From positions 1-31,808 of the forward strand of contig NZ_CAMJVP010000008.1 in assembly GCF_946221465.1 (NCBI RefSeq): a DNA stretch of 31,808 bases. The letters run 5' to 3'. Made by a program: the position numbers and the translations under genes. Shown here piece by piece: positions 16,950-24,944 of this stretch; within the stretch, counting starts at the first letter, position 1; every line of letters starts with the position of its first letter. The notes below the pieces were generated by a model. That model made no database searches. It was given only the letters and a program-made list of their open reading frames with translations, and was not told where the DNA came from. The stretch comes from an uncultured Aeromicrobium sp. GTDB lineage: Bacteria > Actinomycetota > Actinomycetes > Propionibacteriales > Nocardioidaceae.

Positions 16950-16990
16950 CCAAAGTATTTCTGCTGTGTTACGAGTGTGAAACAAGGAGC

Positions 16991-17752
16991 ATGATCCGCG
17001 TGTCCAACGCCCCCCGCCATGCCGTGTGGTTGTCCGAGCCGTCCAGCGCGGCCATCGAGATGGCCAGCCTCGCCGGTTACGACACCGTCGTCCTCGACGT
17101 CGAGCACGGCATCTTCGACCTCGGTGCACTCGACTGGGTGCTGCCGCTGATCCGCGCCCGCAAGATGGACGCCATCGTCAAGGTCCTCGGGCCCGAGCGC
17201 GGTCCGATCCAGCAGGCTCTCGACCTCGGCGCCAACGCCGTCGCGATCCCGCACGTGGAGTCTGCCGCGCACGCCGCCGAGGTCACCGCTTTCGCGAAGT
17301 TCCCGCCGCTCGGTCTGCGGTCCTTCGCCGGCGGCCGGACCTCGCACTACCGCGGCTTCACCGACACCTGGGTCACCGAGCAGGACAGCACGACGCGCTG
17401 CTTCCCCATGATCGAGGACGCCTCCGCATTCGACGAGATTGAGCAGATCGTCGCGCTGCCGACGGTTAACGGCGTGTTCATCGGCCCTTCGGACCTGTCG
17501 CTGCTGCGGGGGCGCGGCGCCTACAGCATCTCCGACGCCGACCTCGACGACCTGCGGACGATCGCCCGTGCCGCTCGTGCGGCGGGCAAGCCGTGGATCC
17601 TGCCGGCGTGGAGCGACGCCGAGAAGCGGCTCGCGGTGCAGGAAGGGGCGGACACGATCGTCGGCGTCATGCAGTACGGCGCGATGCTGAACGGCTTCAC
17701 TGCGGCGCTCGAGACCATGCGCGCTATCGAAAACGAGGAAGGGAAATCCTGA
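16991..17752 (+). CDS. HpcH/HpaI-family aldolase/lyase
   Basis: 253 residues from the ATG at 16991. AAGGAG (16984-16989) lies just 1 base before it, so the GTG at 17000 (10-base spacing) may be the true start. Family blocks are present: VLDVEHGIFDLGAL with the catalytic E38/H39 pair, LDLGANAVAIPHVESAAHA, PMIEDASAFDEIEQI with metal ligand E142, and GVFIGPSDLSLLRG with metal ligand D168. The usual pyruvate-binding arginine (VRV/VRP) is a lysine here (IVKV, K64), a conservative but unusual change. HpaI-type enzymes split 2-keto-4-hydroxy acids into pyruvate and an aldehyde using a divalent metal. Its neighbours are an amidase and a TRAP carboxylate importer, so it probably acts late in degrading an imported acid. 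Confidence 0.87.
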   Translation: MIRVSNAPRHAVWLSEPSSAAIEMASLAGYDTVVLDVEHGIFDLGALDWVLPLIRARKMDAIVKVLGPERGPIQQALDLGANAVAIPHVESAAHAAEVTAFAKFPPLGLRSFAGGRTSHYRGFTDTWVTEQDSTTRCFPMIEDASAFDEIEQIVALPTVNGVFIGPSDLSLLRGRGAYSISDADLDDLRTIARAARAAGKPWILPAWSDAEKRLAVQEGADTIVGVMQYGAMLNGFTAALETMRAIENEEGKS

Positions 17753-18552
17753 TGAGCGTCAACGTCGCTGCCGCCCAGTTCGCCCCAACGGCGGACAAGG
17801 AGGCGAATCTCGCCACGATCGAGCGTCTCGTGCGCGCGGCGTGCGGGCAGGGTGCGCGCCTCGTCGTGCTGCCCGAGTACGCGATCTTCACCGTCGACGC
17901 GATGGACGACCGGTTCGTCGCGGCGGCCGAGCCCCTCGACGGTCCTTCCGTGCGTCGACTCGCCGAGCTCTCGGTGGAACTTGACGTCACGATCGTCGCG
18001 GGCATCAACGAGGCGGCCGAGAACGGTCGCATCCACAACACCCTCGTCGGCATCCAGGCTGGCGAGGTCCGCGCGGTCTACCGCAAGGTGCACCTGTACG
18101 ATGCGTTCGGCTACCGCGAGTCCGACCGCGTCATCGCGAGCGACCCGGTGGCCCCGCAGCTGCTCGAAACCGACGGCTTCACCATCGGCATGCAGACCTG
18201 CTACGACCTGCGCTTTCCCGAGACGTCCCGCACGCTGGTCGATGCCGGAGCCGACGTCATCGCGCTTCCCGCTGAGTGGGTGCCCGGGCCGCTCAAGGAG
18301 TTCCACTGGACGACGTTGCTGCGTGCTCGCGCGATCGAGAACACGGTGTATGTCGTCGCGGCGGACCAGTGTGCGCCGACCGGTGCCGGTAACAGCGTCG
18401 TGCTCGACCCCATGGGCAACACGCTCGCCGGGGTGGGCGAGGCTGAGGGCATCGCCGTCGCGGCGCTGGACCCCGAACGTCTCGCCAAGGTCCGGACCAT
18501 CAACCCCGCACTCACCCTGCGTCGTTATCGCGTGACGCCACGAGAGGAGTGA
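17752..18552 (+). CDS. Carbon-nitrogen hydrolase (nitrilase superfamily amidase)
   Basis: 266 residues; the ATG shares one base with the aldolase stop (TGATG). The catalytic triad is complete: E42 (VVLPEYAIF), K112 (YRKVHLYDAFGYRES) and C150 (GMQTCYDLRFPE). The LYDAFGYRES sequence after the lysine resembles the Nit/omega-amidase and related carbamoyl-hydrolase branches rather than true nitrilases. HWTTLLRARAIENTVYVVAAD and the C-terminal DPMGNTLA strand are typical. It hydrolyses an amide or N-carbamoyl C-N bond in the cytoplasm. Between a pyruvate-type aldolase and a TRAP importer, it probably deamidates an intermediate of the imported compound. Confidence 0.9.
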   Translation: MSVNVAAAQFAPTADKEANLATIERLVRAACGQGARLVVLPEYAIFTVDAMDDRFVAAAEPLDGPSVRRLAELSVELDVTIVAGINEAAENGRIHNTLVGIQAGEVRAVYRKVHLYDAFGYRESDRVIASDPVAPQLLETDGFTIGMQTCYDLRFPETSRTLVDAGADVIALPAEWVPGPLKEFHWTTLLRARAIENTVYVVAADQCAPTGAGNSVVLDPMGNTLAGVGEAEGIAVAALDPERLAKVRTINPALTLRRYRVTPREE

Positions 18553-18554
18553 CG

Positions 18555-19637
18555 ATGCGACTCAAGCGCGCCGGCACGGCGTTCGGCGCCGTTGCCATGA
18601 TGACCGCGTGCCTCGCCGCCTGCGGCGGTGGGAGCGGTGAGGGCGAGTATGTCTTGCACTACTCGACCTACTCCAACGCCACGTCCGACCAGTCCAAGAC
18701 GGTTCAGCGCTGGGCCGAGGACGTGGAACGTCTCACCGACGGCGAGGTGACCGTGCGGTTCCACTACTCCGAGAGCCTGGTCAGTGCCGACGAGTCGGTG
18801 TCCGCGACGCTCGACGGCCGCGTCGATCTCGCCCAGGTCGGATCGCTCTACGCGGCCTCCGATCTGTCGATGTACACCGCGTCGGAACTGCCGTTCGAGT
18901 CCACGAACCCCGAGGCGCACCTGCGCACCCTAAGCCGGTTGTACGAGGAGAACGACACGTTCCGCGAGGACTTCGAGCGGCAGGGCGTCCGGCTGCTGTT
19001 TCCCCTGCCGATCGGGAATGCGGTACTCGGCTCGACGAGGCCCGTGTACAGCATTGACGACCTGAAAGGCACGAGTGTGCGCGCCGGTGGTCTGCTGTCG
19101 CAGGTCATGGTCGCGGCCGGCGTGAACCCGGTGGCGATGACCGCGACGGACGTCTACGAGTCCATGGAACGCGGCATCGTCGACGGCTACACGTCGCTCG
19201 GCATGTCGAATCTGCCGACGTTCGGTCTGTCCCACTCCACGCCGTATGCCGTCGATCCCGGCGTGGGCGCCTATGCCTCGTCGATCGTCATCATCAACGA
19301 GGAACTGTTCCAGGAGATGCCCGAGGATTACCAGGACGCCCTGACACAGGCCGCGGCGAACGCCATCGACTACGGACTGGAGGAACTCGACGAACTCGGG
19401 ATGCTCGCGTGTGAGCAGCTGCGCGAGTCCGGTACCGAGTTCTCGGTGATCCCTGAGGAGGAGGTCGAGGAGTTGCGCGAGGAGGCCGGGATCGCCGAGG
19501 AGTGGGTGGAGCGTTACGAGGAGCGCGACTACGACGCGCAATCTGTCCTCGACGACTACCGCACGATCCTCGCCGAGGAGCACGAGGCGTCCGACTACAC
19601 CGACGCACTGCCGCGCTGCATGCAGGAGGCCCGGTGA
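18555..19637 (+). CDS. TRAP transporter substrate-binding lipoprotein (DctP family)
   Basis: 360 residues from the ATG at 18555, with GAGGAG (18544-18549) 5 bases upstream; a GTG at 18549 is in frame but would sit on that site. The N-terminus is a lipoprotein signal with lipobox LAAC (Cys23). LHYSTYSNATSDQSKTVQRW is the DctP first strand, LKGTSVRAGGLLSQVM holds the conserved carboxylate-binding arginine, and MTATDVYESMERGIVDGYTS is the family hinge motif. It is anchored to the outer face of the membrane and delivers an organic acid to the Q and M subunits just downstream. The C-terminal third is unusually rich in Glu/Asp. Confidence 0.94.
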   Translation: MRLKRAGTAFGAVAMMTACLAACGGGSGEGEYVLHYSTYSNATSDQSKTVQRWAEDVERLTDGEVTVRFHYSESLVSADESVSATLDGRVDLAQVGSLYAASDLSMYTASELPFESTNPEAHLRTLSRLYEENDTFREDFERQGVRLLFPLPIGNAVLGSTRPVYSIDDLKGTSVRAGGLLSQVMVAAGVNPVAMTATDVYESMERGIVDGYTSLGMSNLPTFGLSHSTPYAVDPGVGAYASSIVIINEELFQEMPEDYQDALTQAAANAIDYGLEELDELGMLACEQLRESGTEFSVIPEEEVEELREEAGIAEEWVERYEERDYDAQSVLDDYRTILAEEHEASDYTDALPRCMQEAR

Positions 19638-20212
19638 TGAGGCAAGTGACGTTCCCGCGTCCAATCCGGGCGCTGTCCTCCGCGCTGAGCTTGATCGCCG
19701 GGCTGGTGTTGTTCGGGCTCTGCGCCTTGACTGTCGCCGACGTGCTGAGCCGCAATCTGCGCGATCGGTCGATCCTGGGGGTGGTCGAGATCTCGGCCCT
19801 GCTGCTGGTAGTGGTGGCGTTTTTCGGGCTCGCCGCGGCGGAGATCGACGGCCGTCACGTGTCCGTCAGCCTCGTCGAGGAACGGCTGGGCCGCCGCGCC
19901 CGGATGGTGCTGAGCCTCGTGCGCACGGTGCTGCTGACCGTACTCGGGGCGTTGCTGGTGATCGGCATGATCGGCGTCTTCGGCAGTGCGTTCGAGCGGG
20001 GCGAGACCACCAACGACATCCTCCGTCTGCCCACGTGGCCGGCGAAGCTGGCGGTCCTGCTGGCCTTCGGCCTCTTCTTCATCCTCGCGGTGTGGAAGCA
20101 GGTCCTCACGTTCTTTGCCCTGCGTGCCGGTGGTGACGTTCCCGCGAACGACATCGCGGTGCTCCTCGACCAGGCCGAGTCTGCTGCTTCTGGAGGTTCC
20201 CGTGACCGCTGA
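19637..20212 (+). CDS. TRAP transporter small membrane subunit (DctQ family)
   Basis: 191 residues; the ATG at 19637 shares one base with the DctP stop (TGATG), and AGGAGG (19624-19629) lies 7 bases upstream. There are four hydrophobic helices: ALSLIAGLVLFGLCALTVAD, VVEISALLLVVVAFFGLAAA, LVRTVLLTVLGALLVIGMIG and KLAVLLAFGLFFILAVWKQV. ALTVADVLSRNL is the DctQ signature (Leu-Thr-x-x-Asp-x-x-x-R). It links the binding protein to the large DctM channel. The last residues overlap the start of dctM by 11 bases. Confidence 0.92.
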   Translation: MRQVTFPRPIRALSSALSLIAGLVLFGLCALTVADVLSRNLRDRSILGVVEISALLLVVVAFFGLAAAEIDGRHVSVSLVEERLGRRARMVLSLVRTVLLTVLGALLVIGMIGVFGSAFERGETTNDILRLPTWPAKLAVLLAFGLFFILAVWKQVLTFFALRAGGDVPANDIAVLLDQAESAASGGSRDR

Positions 20213-21572
20213 ATCCGCACTGATCCTTGCGCTCGTCCTGGCCCTCTTCCTGGGGCTGCTGGCGATCCGTCTGCACGTGGGTCTGTCCCTCATGCTGGCC
20301 GGCTTCATCGGGGTCGTCCTCATGCGAGGGACCGGTGCGGCCATGGGGACCGCCGCCAATCAGCCGTACTCGTCGGCGGCCGACTACTCGCTGACGATCA
20401 TCCCGCTCTTCATCGTGATGGGCGTCCTGGCGGTCAATGCGGGCCTCGCGCAGGCGGGCTTCGACTTCGCATCGCGGGTCTTCCGCAAGCTGCCCGGCGG
20501 CAGTGCGCTGGCCTCGCTCGCCGGGTCGGGCTTGTTCGCGGCGGTCACGGGGTCGAGCGTCGCGACCGTGGCGACGATGGCGCGGGTGTCGACCGACGCC
20601 ATCGTCAAGGCCGGTCTCGGCCTGCGCCTCGCCGCCGGTGTGGTGTGCGCGGGCGGCACGCTCGGCGTGCTGATCCCGCCGTCGATCGTGCTCGTGCTTT
20701 ACGGCGTCGTGGCCGAGGAGAGCATCGGACAACTCCTGCTCGGCGGTATCGGACCGGGCCTGCTGACGATCCTCGCCTACGCCGCGACCGCGATGATCAT
20801 CGTGTCGCTGCGCCGCCGCGGGATCGCGCGCCGTGAGGCCGCGGCGGCGGTCGCAGGAGCCGAGGTCGGCGGCGGCACGGCGACGGCGGTCCGCGTCGAG
20901 GAGACGACGAAGCTGGATATCAGCGGGGTGCTGTTCCTGGCCGTGATCTTCGGGGTGTCGATCGGCACCATCTACCTGGGCGTGGCGACGCCGACCGAGG
21001 CCGCCTCGTTCGGCGCCATGGCCGCGCTGATCATCATGCTGCTGCGGGTCCGTCCGCCGCAGTGGGCCGCTCAACTGAAGGACTCGATCACCGAGGCCGT
21101 GGGTCTGACCGCGATGACCTTCCTGCTCATGGTCGGTGCCGGGGTGTTCACGTACTTCCTGGCGCTGTCGGGCGCGAGTGCCGCGCTCGTCAACGCGGTC
21201 GTCGGCGCGGACTTGCAGCCGTACCTCGTGCTCGTGTTGTGTCTGCTGCTGTTGCTGCCGCTCGGCATGTTCCTCGACGGCATCTCGATGATCCTGATTG
21301 CCGCTCCCTTGTTGCACCCGATCCTCACCGGTTACGGATTCGACGGGATCTGGCTGGGCATCGTGGTCGTCAAGGTGGCGGAGATGGCACTGATCACCCC
21401 GCCCGTGGGGATGAACGCCTTCGTCTACTCCGGTGCGGTTCCCGAGGCCGGGCTGGGCAGGGTGTTCCGGGGGATCGGCCCGTTCATCCTCGCCGACATC
21501 GCAGTGGTAGCCATCCTCATCGCCGTACCCGGTATCGTCACGTTCCTTCCGGAACTGTCCGGCGCCGGCTGA
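20202..21572 (+). CDS. TRAP transporter large permease subunit (DctM family)
   Basis: 456 residues from the GTG at 20202, inside the DctQ gene, with TGGAGG 7 bases upstream. Roughly 12 membrane helices. Family blocks include IPLFIVMGVLAVNAG, GSGLFAAVTGSSVATVATMA, GTLGVLIPPSIVLVLYGVVA, GVATPTEAASFGAMAAL and ITPPVGMNAFVYSG, all typical of DctM. It is the ion-coupled channel that moves the substrate inward. A loop around residues 205-245 is Ala/Arg/Glu-rich. This is the last gene before a strong hairpin terminator, so the unit 16991-21572 is probably one transcript. Confidence 0.95.
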   Translation: MTAESALILALVLALFLGLLAIRLHVGLSLMLAGFIGVVLMRGTGAAMGTAANQPYSSAADYSLTIIPLFIVMGVLAVNAGLAQAGFDFASRVFRKLPGGSALASLAGSGLFAAVTGSSVATVATMARVSTDAIVKAGLGLRLAAGVVCAGGTLGVLIPPSIVLVLYGVVAEESIGQLLLGGIGPGLLTILAYAATAMIIVSLRRRGIARREAAAAVAGAEVGGGTATAVRVEETTKLDISGVLFLAVIFGVSIGTIYLGVATPTEAASFGAMAALIIMLLRVRPPQWAAQLKDSITEAVGLTAMTFLLMVGAGVFTYFLALSGASAALVNAVVGADLQPYLVLVLCLLLLLPLGMFLDGISMILIAAPLLHPILTGYGFDGIWLGIVVVKVAEMALITPPVGMNAFVYSGAVPEAGLGRVFRGIGPFILADIAVVAILIAVPGIVTFLPELSGAG

Positions 21573-21580
21573 TCCGAGCC

Positions 21581-21623
21581 GTGAGGGAGGGGCAGGACAC
21601 ATGCGTCCCTGCCCCTCCCTCAC
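21581..21623 (+). terminator. Hairpin terminator of the aldolase-amidase-TRAP operon
   Basis: A perfect 16-bp inverted repeat: arm 21581-21596 (GTGAGGGAGGGGCAGG), an 11-base loop, and arm 21608-21623. It begins 8 bases after the dctM stop and ends 3 bases before the stop of the leftward small gene. It therefore probably ends transcription from both sides. There is no long T-tract, as is common in high-GC bacteria. Confidence 0.85.
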
Positions 21624-21626
21624 AAG

Positions 21627-21791
21627 TCAGCGCTCTTTACGAACCCCTTTGAAGCTACCGCCGCTCTTCTTTGCTTGAATGAAGCGACCCGTGGACGTAT
21701 CTCGCTTGACCCATGTCCCTGAAGCAGTGCGAGTTTGAGATCGAGCACTCACGGCTCCTGCGCGGGAACCACGCCCTGTGTTCTTCGCCAT
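21627..21791 (-). CDS. Small basic protein, 54 residues, unknown function
   Basis: The ATG at 21791 is preceded by a strong AAGGAGG 5 bases upstream, which is why I take this start rather than the longer frame to 22007. The protein begins MAKNTGRGSRAG and ends GGSFKGVRKER, with a central TWVKRDTSTGRFIQAKKSG. It is rich in Lys, Arg, Gly, Ser and Thr, lacks hydrophobic segments, and resembles small basic proteins annotated as hypothetical in many bacterial accessory regions. It lies 40 bases downstream of the 445-residue membrane protein on the same strand, so the two are probably co-transcribed. No function can be assigned; nucleic-acid binding is possible from its charge alone. Confidence 0.75.
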   Translation of the reverse strand: MAKNTGRGSRAGAVSARSQTRTASGTWVKRDTSTGRFIQAKKSGGSFKGVRKER

Positions 21792-21831
21792 GTGCGCCTC
21801 CTTAACGTGATAGTACTCCGCCGAACCGGGA

Positions 21832-23169
21832 TTAGCCCTGGACGTACAGCCAGACGGCTGCCGCGAGGAGAAGGAGAAGCGCGAAACCGAGCACGAATGA
21901 ACTCGCAGAGCGCAAGCGCGACCCCAGGGTGGAAGGTTCGCGCACGAGCAACACCGAGGCGCCGAGTGCGGCGGGCGCAGCCACGACTGCCAGTTCACGT
22001 AGGTCACCGAGCTGTTCGTGGAGCATGGCGCTCGTCAGGAGTAGCAGCAGAATCGCCGCAGCATACGGGACCAGCTGTAGCCGGCGAAGGAGAGCGAGCC
22101 TGAATCGTAAACGGATATGGTAGTCCCGATCTCCTCCGTGAGCGTAGAATGCCCGGTGCTGCCGGTCACTGCGCGATTCGAACGCCCCGAATGCGGCTTC
22201 GGCTGATCCCGCTCGCAGGGCCGTAAAGGAGGTGATCTGCACGTTAGGGTCAGCGACCTTGAAAGTTACGTGGTTCGTTTGCGCATCCGCGATGATGAGA
22301 TCTTGGCTACCAGAATTGGTGATGCTATCAAGTCTTAAGCTCCGTCGCTCTGAGAACTTCACGAGGAACGGTTCATCTAAGGGGACTTCCATCGCCGCCA
22401 TCAGGTCGTAGTGGTTGGCGTAGTCGGCGAGAGCATTGAGGGCTTCGCCGGCTTCGCCGGGTTGGTTATCTTGCGCGTCGCGTTCTTCCAGAAGCGTCAA
22501 GATCTCCGCATAATCGTGGAGCAATGACGTAGCCTCTTCGTCATTCTCCACGACACCCTCCGCGAAGAGAACTGGGAGTACAAGTGCCGGATTCTCTGGT
22601 GCGGAGTACCCAGGAAAGACATCCAATCGAGGGCGCAGTACCTGCCGGCACGAGCTTCCCACCTGCCGCCACTTCTCCACCAATTTATCGTGGATCTGGC
22701 GGTTTAGTCCGTCCGCTAGATATTCATCTAGCGTATTGAAGCCTCCGACTGCTGGTCCGATTTCTGCGAAACCAACTGCGGCGGCGAGTAAACTCTCGAT
22801 TTGGGGACTGACCCTTAGGCCGCAACCTGTCATAAGCCCTTTGAGGTACAGTGCTTGACGTGCCGCAATTTCTTTGCGGGGCAGTAACCAGGCTGGCCCG
22901 ACTGGGCCGTGGAGATCGAAGTCCAGGAGCGGTCCTCTCGGGACGGGAGCGACATGCAACGCAAGGAGGGCTCGCTCGGCTTCCGCTTCGACATAACTGC
23001 CTAACACGCCTCGCAACGGTGCTGCTTGCAGGGAACGGCGGCGGACGCACGAGCTCGCGGAGTCGACCAGAAGTTCCTCTACGACGCGGACACGCCATGC
23101 GAGAGGGGCCTCAAGTAGCGCAACGGTAACTTCCCGCTGATCGATCAAGTTAGCAGTTCGAGAAGACAT
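21832..23169 (-). CDS. Uncharacterised protein with C-terminal membrane helices, 445 residues
   Basis: From the ATG at 23169 the protein has a long soluble part (1-360) and three hydrophobic segments at about 366-383 (YAAAILLLLLTSAM), 393-409 and 424-443 (FVLGFALLLLLAAAVWLYV). The central part contains SLRLDSITNSGSQDLIIADA and NHVTFKVADPNVQI, beta-rich and possibly ligand-binding, but I recognise no family. GC is visibly below its neighbours and codons are more mixed, with A/T third positions, which suggests transfer. There is no Shine-Dalgarno; a GTG at 23202 would add 11 residues. It lies between two terminated operons with only the 54-residue gene as partner. Membrane-anchored sensor or effector is conceivable, with no direct evidence. 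Confidence 0.72.
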   Translation of the reverse strand: MSSRTANLIDQREVTVALLEAPLAWRVRVVEELLVDSASSCVRRRSLQAAPLRGVLGSYVEAEAERALLALHVAPVPRGPLLDFDLHGPVGPAWLLPRKEIAARQALYLKGLMTGCGLRVSPQIESLLAAAVGFAEIGPAVGGFNTLDEYLADGLNRQIHDKLVEKWRQVGSSCRQVLRPRLDVFPGYSAPENPALVLPVLFAEGVVENDEEATSLLHDYAEILTLLEERDAQDNQPGEAGEALNALADYANHYDLMAAMEVPLDEPFLVKFSERRSLRLDSITNSGSQDLIIADAQTNHVTFKVADPNVQITSFTALRAGSAEAAFGAFESRSDRQHRAFYAHGGDRDYHIRLRFRLALLRRLQLVPYAAAILLLLLTSAMLHEQLGDLRELAVVAAPAALGASVLLVREPSTLGSRLRSASSFVLGFALLLLLAAAVWLYVQG

Positions 23170-23377
23170 GGTGAGATGGAGTGTTCCACAGCGTTCCGAC
23201 ACAACCGCTGCTTCACTCGACTAACTCTCTACCGTTTGCGGCGTTTAAGGAACGTTGGCGCAGGTTCCCTTGGGCCCGCCTGGCCGAGGGAAAAACGTAC
23301 GTCGCTCTTGACCATGCCTTGAGTGGGACGCAGCACCGCTGTGGAGTCACCTTCCCGCGGGACCGTTAGGTCGCGCG
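23170..23377. other. Intergenic gap beside the low-GC insert
   Basis: About 208 bases without a supported gene. It must hold the promoter of the leftward 445-residue gene, but no confident -10/-35 pair is seen. A rightward 62-codon frame (23181-23369) has no ribosome binding site and no recognisable protein character, so I leave it out. No clear inverted or direct repeats mark an insertion boundary here by eye. Confidence 0.5.
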
Positions 23378-24061
23378 TCAGGACTGCCAGAGATCCAGGT
23401 GCTCGCCCGCGCGCAGCGACTCGAGCGTGTCGAACGAGACGTCGGTGAGCGACCTCGCGAAACTCACTCCGGGCCGGCCGGCGAGCGAGCGGTAGACCTC
23501 CTCGCTCGGCGGGACTGCGAGCACGGGGACGCCCGCGGCGACTCCTGCGGCAACGCCGGTGGGCGAGTCCTCGACCACGACCACGTCGTCCGGGGTCAGC
23601 CCGAGACGCTCCGCCGCGGTCAGGAAGACCTCCGGGTCCGGCTTGCCCTTGCTGAGTTCGTCCCCGCTGACCACGGCGGTGATCACGCCGGCGGGTGCGG
23701 CGTCGCGCACGAGGTGGGCCAGGCGACCGTAGCTCTGGGTACCGAGCGCGGCCGCGATATCCTCCCTACCCAGCGACTCGAGCAGCTCGTAGGCGCCGGG
23801 CATCCAAGGAATCGACTCGCGATAGATCGCCACCAGTTCGTCGATCATCTGGTCGATCGCCTCGTCCACCGTGAGATCGAGACCACGATCGACGATGGCC
23901 TGCGTCGTCTCGCGCAGTGGCCGGCCGAAGAACGCGAAGGCGTCCTCCTGCGTCCACTCCACGCCTCCGCTCGCGGCCACCGAGGACTCGACTCTGGCCC
24001 ACAACGGCTCGGAGTCGATGAGGGTGCCGTCGAGGTCGAAGATGACGCCACGCAGACTCAT
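23378..24061 (-). CDS. HAD-IA family sugar-phosphate phosphatase (beta-phosphoglucomutase-like)
   Basis: 227 residues from the ATG at 24061, within the ATGA overlap with the aldolase gene. Motif I is FDLDGTLIDSEPLW (two aspartates, with the DSEP typical of beta-PGM-like enzymes). The cap contains FFGRPLRETTQAIV, motif III is the lysine in SKGKPDPEVFLTAAERLGL, and motif IV is VVVEDSPTGVAAGVAAG. It probably dephosphorylates, or less likely isomerises, a sugar phosphate. Being coupled to a class II ketose-bisphosphate aldolase and beside a ketose PTS, it may remove an unwanted phosphorylated by-product of that pathway. The exact substrate cannot be told. Confidence 0.88.
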   Translation of the reverse strand: MSLRGVIFDLDGTLIDSEPLWARVESSVAASGGVEWTQEDAFAFFGRPLRETTQAIVDRGLDLTVDEAIDQMIDELVAIYRESIPWMPGAYELLESLGREDIAAALGTQSYGRLAHLVRDAAPAGVITAVVSGDELSKGKPDPEVFLTAAERLGLTPDDVVVVEDSPTGVAAGVAAGVPVLAVPPSEEVYRSLAGRPGVSFARSLTDVSFDTLESLRAGEHLDLWQS

Positions 24062-24888
24062 CGCCCGCTCACCACCTCGAGATAGTGCCGGCACGTGTCC
24101 GCCATCGCGTCCCGGCCGGGCGCCAGGTACCGGCGCGGATCGACCCCGTCGTTCTCGGCCAGCCAGTCACGCACGGCACCGGTGAAGGCGATGTTGAGCG
24201 CGGTGCCGATGTTGATCTTGCGCATTCCCGCGCGAGTCGCTTCGGCGAGGATGTCGTCGGGAACGCCGGATGATCCGTGCAGCACGAGCGGCACGTCGAC
24301 GCGCGCGGCGATGGTGCGGATGAGGTCGATGTCGAGGGTCGCGGACCGGGTTGTCATGGCATGTGAGGACCCCACCGCGACGGCGAGCGAGTCGACGCCG
24401 GTGCCGGCGACGAACTCCACTGCCTCCTGCGGATCCGTGCGGACTCCCGGAGCGTGGGCACCGTCCTTGCCTCCGATCTCGCCGAGTTCGGCCTCGACCC
24501 ACACACCCTGCTCGGCACCCCACTCGGCGACCCGGCGGGTGGTCACGACGTTGGCCGCGTACTCCTGCGCGGCTCCGTCGAACATCACCGAGGAGAAGCC
24601 CAGATCGCGGGTTCGCAGAGCGAGGTCGACATCGGTGATGTGGTCCAGGTGCAGCACGATGTGCGCACTCGACGATCGGGCGACGGCGACCATCGCGGCG
24701 GCGATCGCCTCAGCGCGCCCGTGGAAGGCGATGGCGTTCTGCGACAGCTGCATGATGACGGGCAGTTCGCTCTGCTCGGCAGCGGCGGCGATCGCTTCGG
24801 CGTGCTCGAGCGTGATCGCGTTGAACGCGGCGACCGCGCCGCCCGTGTCGCGCAGTTCGGCGAAGAGGTCGGAGGCGCTCATCAGCAT
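24058..24888 (-). CDS. Class II fructose/tagatose-bisphosphate aldolase family protein
   Basis: 276 residues from the ATG at 24888 (MLMSASDLF, matching the family's usual N-terminus); an ATG at 24882 has a better-placed GGGGG and may be the real start. The zinc-site motifs are present: HIVLHLDHITD (Asp/His), WVEAELGEIGGKDG, AVAVGSSHAM and LVLHGSSGVPDD with the third histidine, followed by GMRKINIGTALNIAF. It is closer in size and motifs to the GatY/KbaY type than to the long Fba of glycolysis. It cleaves a ketose-1,6-bisphosphate into DHAP and glyceraldehyde-3-phosphate. Opposite the FruK-type kinase and PTS genes, it provides the next step of that route. Confidence 0.9.
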   Translation of the reverse strand: MLMSASDLFAELRDTGGAVAAFNAITLEHAEAIAAAAEQSELPVIMQLSQNAIAFHGRAEAIAAAMVAVARSSSAHIVLHLDHITDVDLALRTRDLGFSSVMFDGAAQEYAANVVTTRRVAEWGAEQGVWVEAELGEIGGKDGAHAPGVRTDPQEAVEFVAGTGVDSLAVAVGSSHAMTTRSATLDIDLIRTIAARVDVPLVLHGSSGVPDDILAEATRAGMRKINIGTALNIAFTGAVRDWLAENDGVDPRRYLAPGRDAMADTCRHYLEVVSGR

Positions 24889-24915
24889 GCCCCCATCGTC
24901 GCAGGAAATCCAATA

Positions 24916-24944
24916 TTGCACAAGAAAACCCACGGGACTACAAT
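24916..24944 (+). promoter_or_regulatory. Promoter of the deoR-fruK-PTS operon, overlapping a mirror promoter for the aldolase
   Basis: TTGCAC (24916-24921) and TACAAT (24939-24944) are separated by exactly 17 bases, the best -35/-10 pair in the window. Read on the other strand, the same bases offer TTGTAG as -35 and TGCAAT as -10, again 17 apart, pointing at the aldolase gene. The two promoters would thus face each other over one stretch and exclude each other. CAATATTG at 24911-24918 is a small palindrome that might serve as part of a repressor site. Confidence 0.65.

Noticed and set aside
20106..21623. A 505-codon minus-strand frame opposite dctM
   Set aside because: The translation is a low-complexity Arg/His/Gln-rich chain complementary to membrane-helix codons; dctM is certain.
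23181..23369. A 62-codon plus-strand frame in the gap beside the low-GC insert
   Set aside because: No ribosome binding site, overlaps the divergent gene's start, and the translation has no recognisable features.
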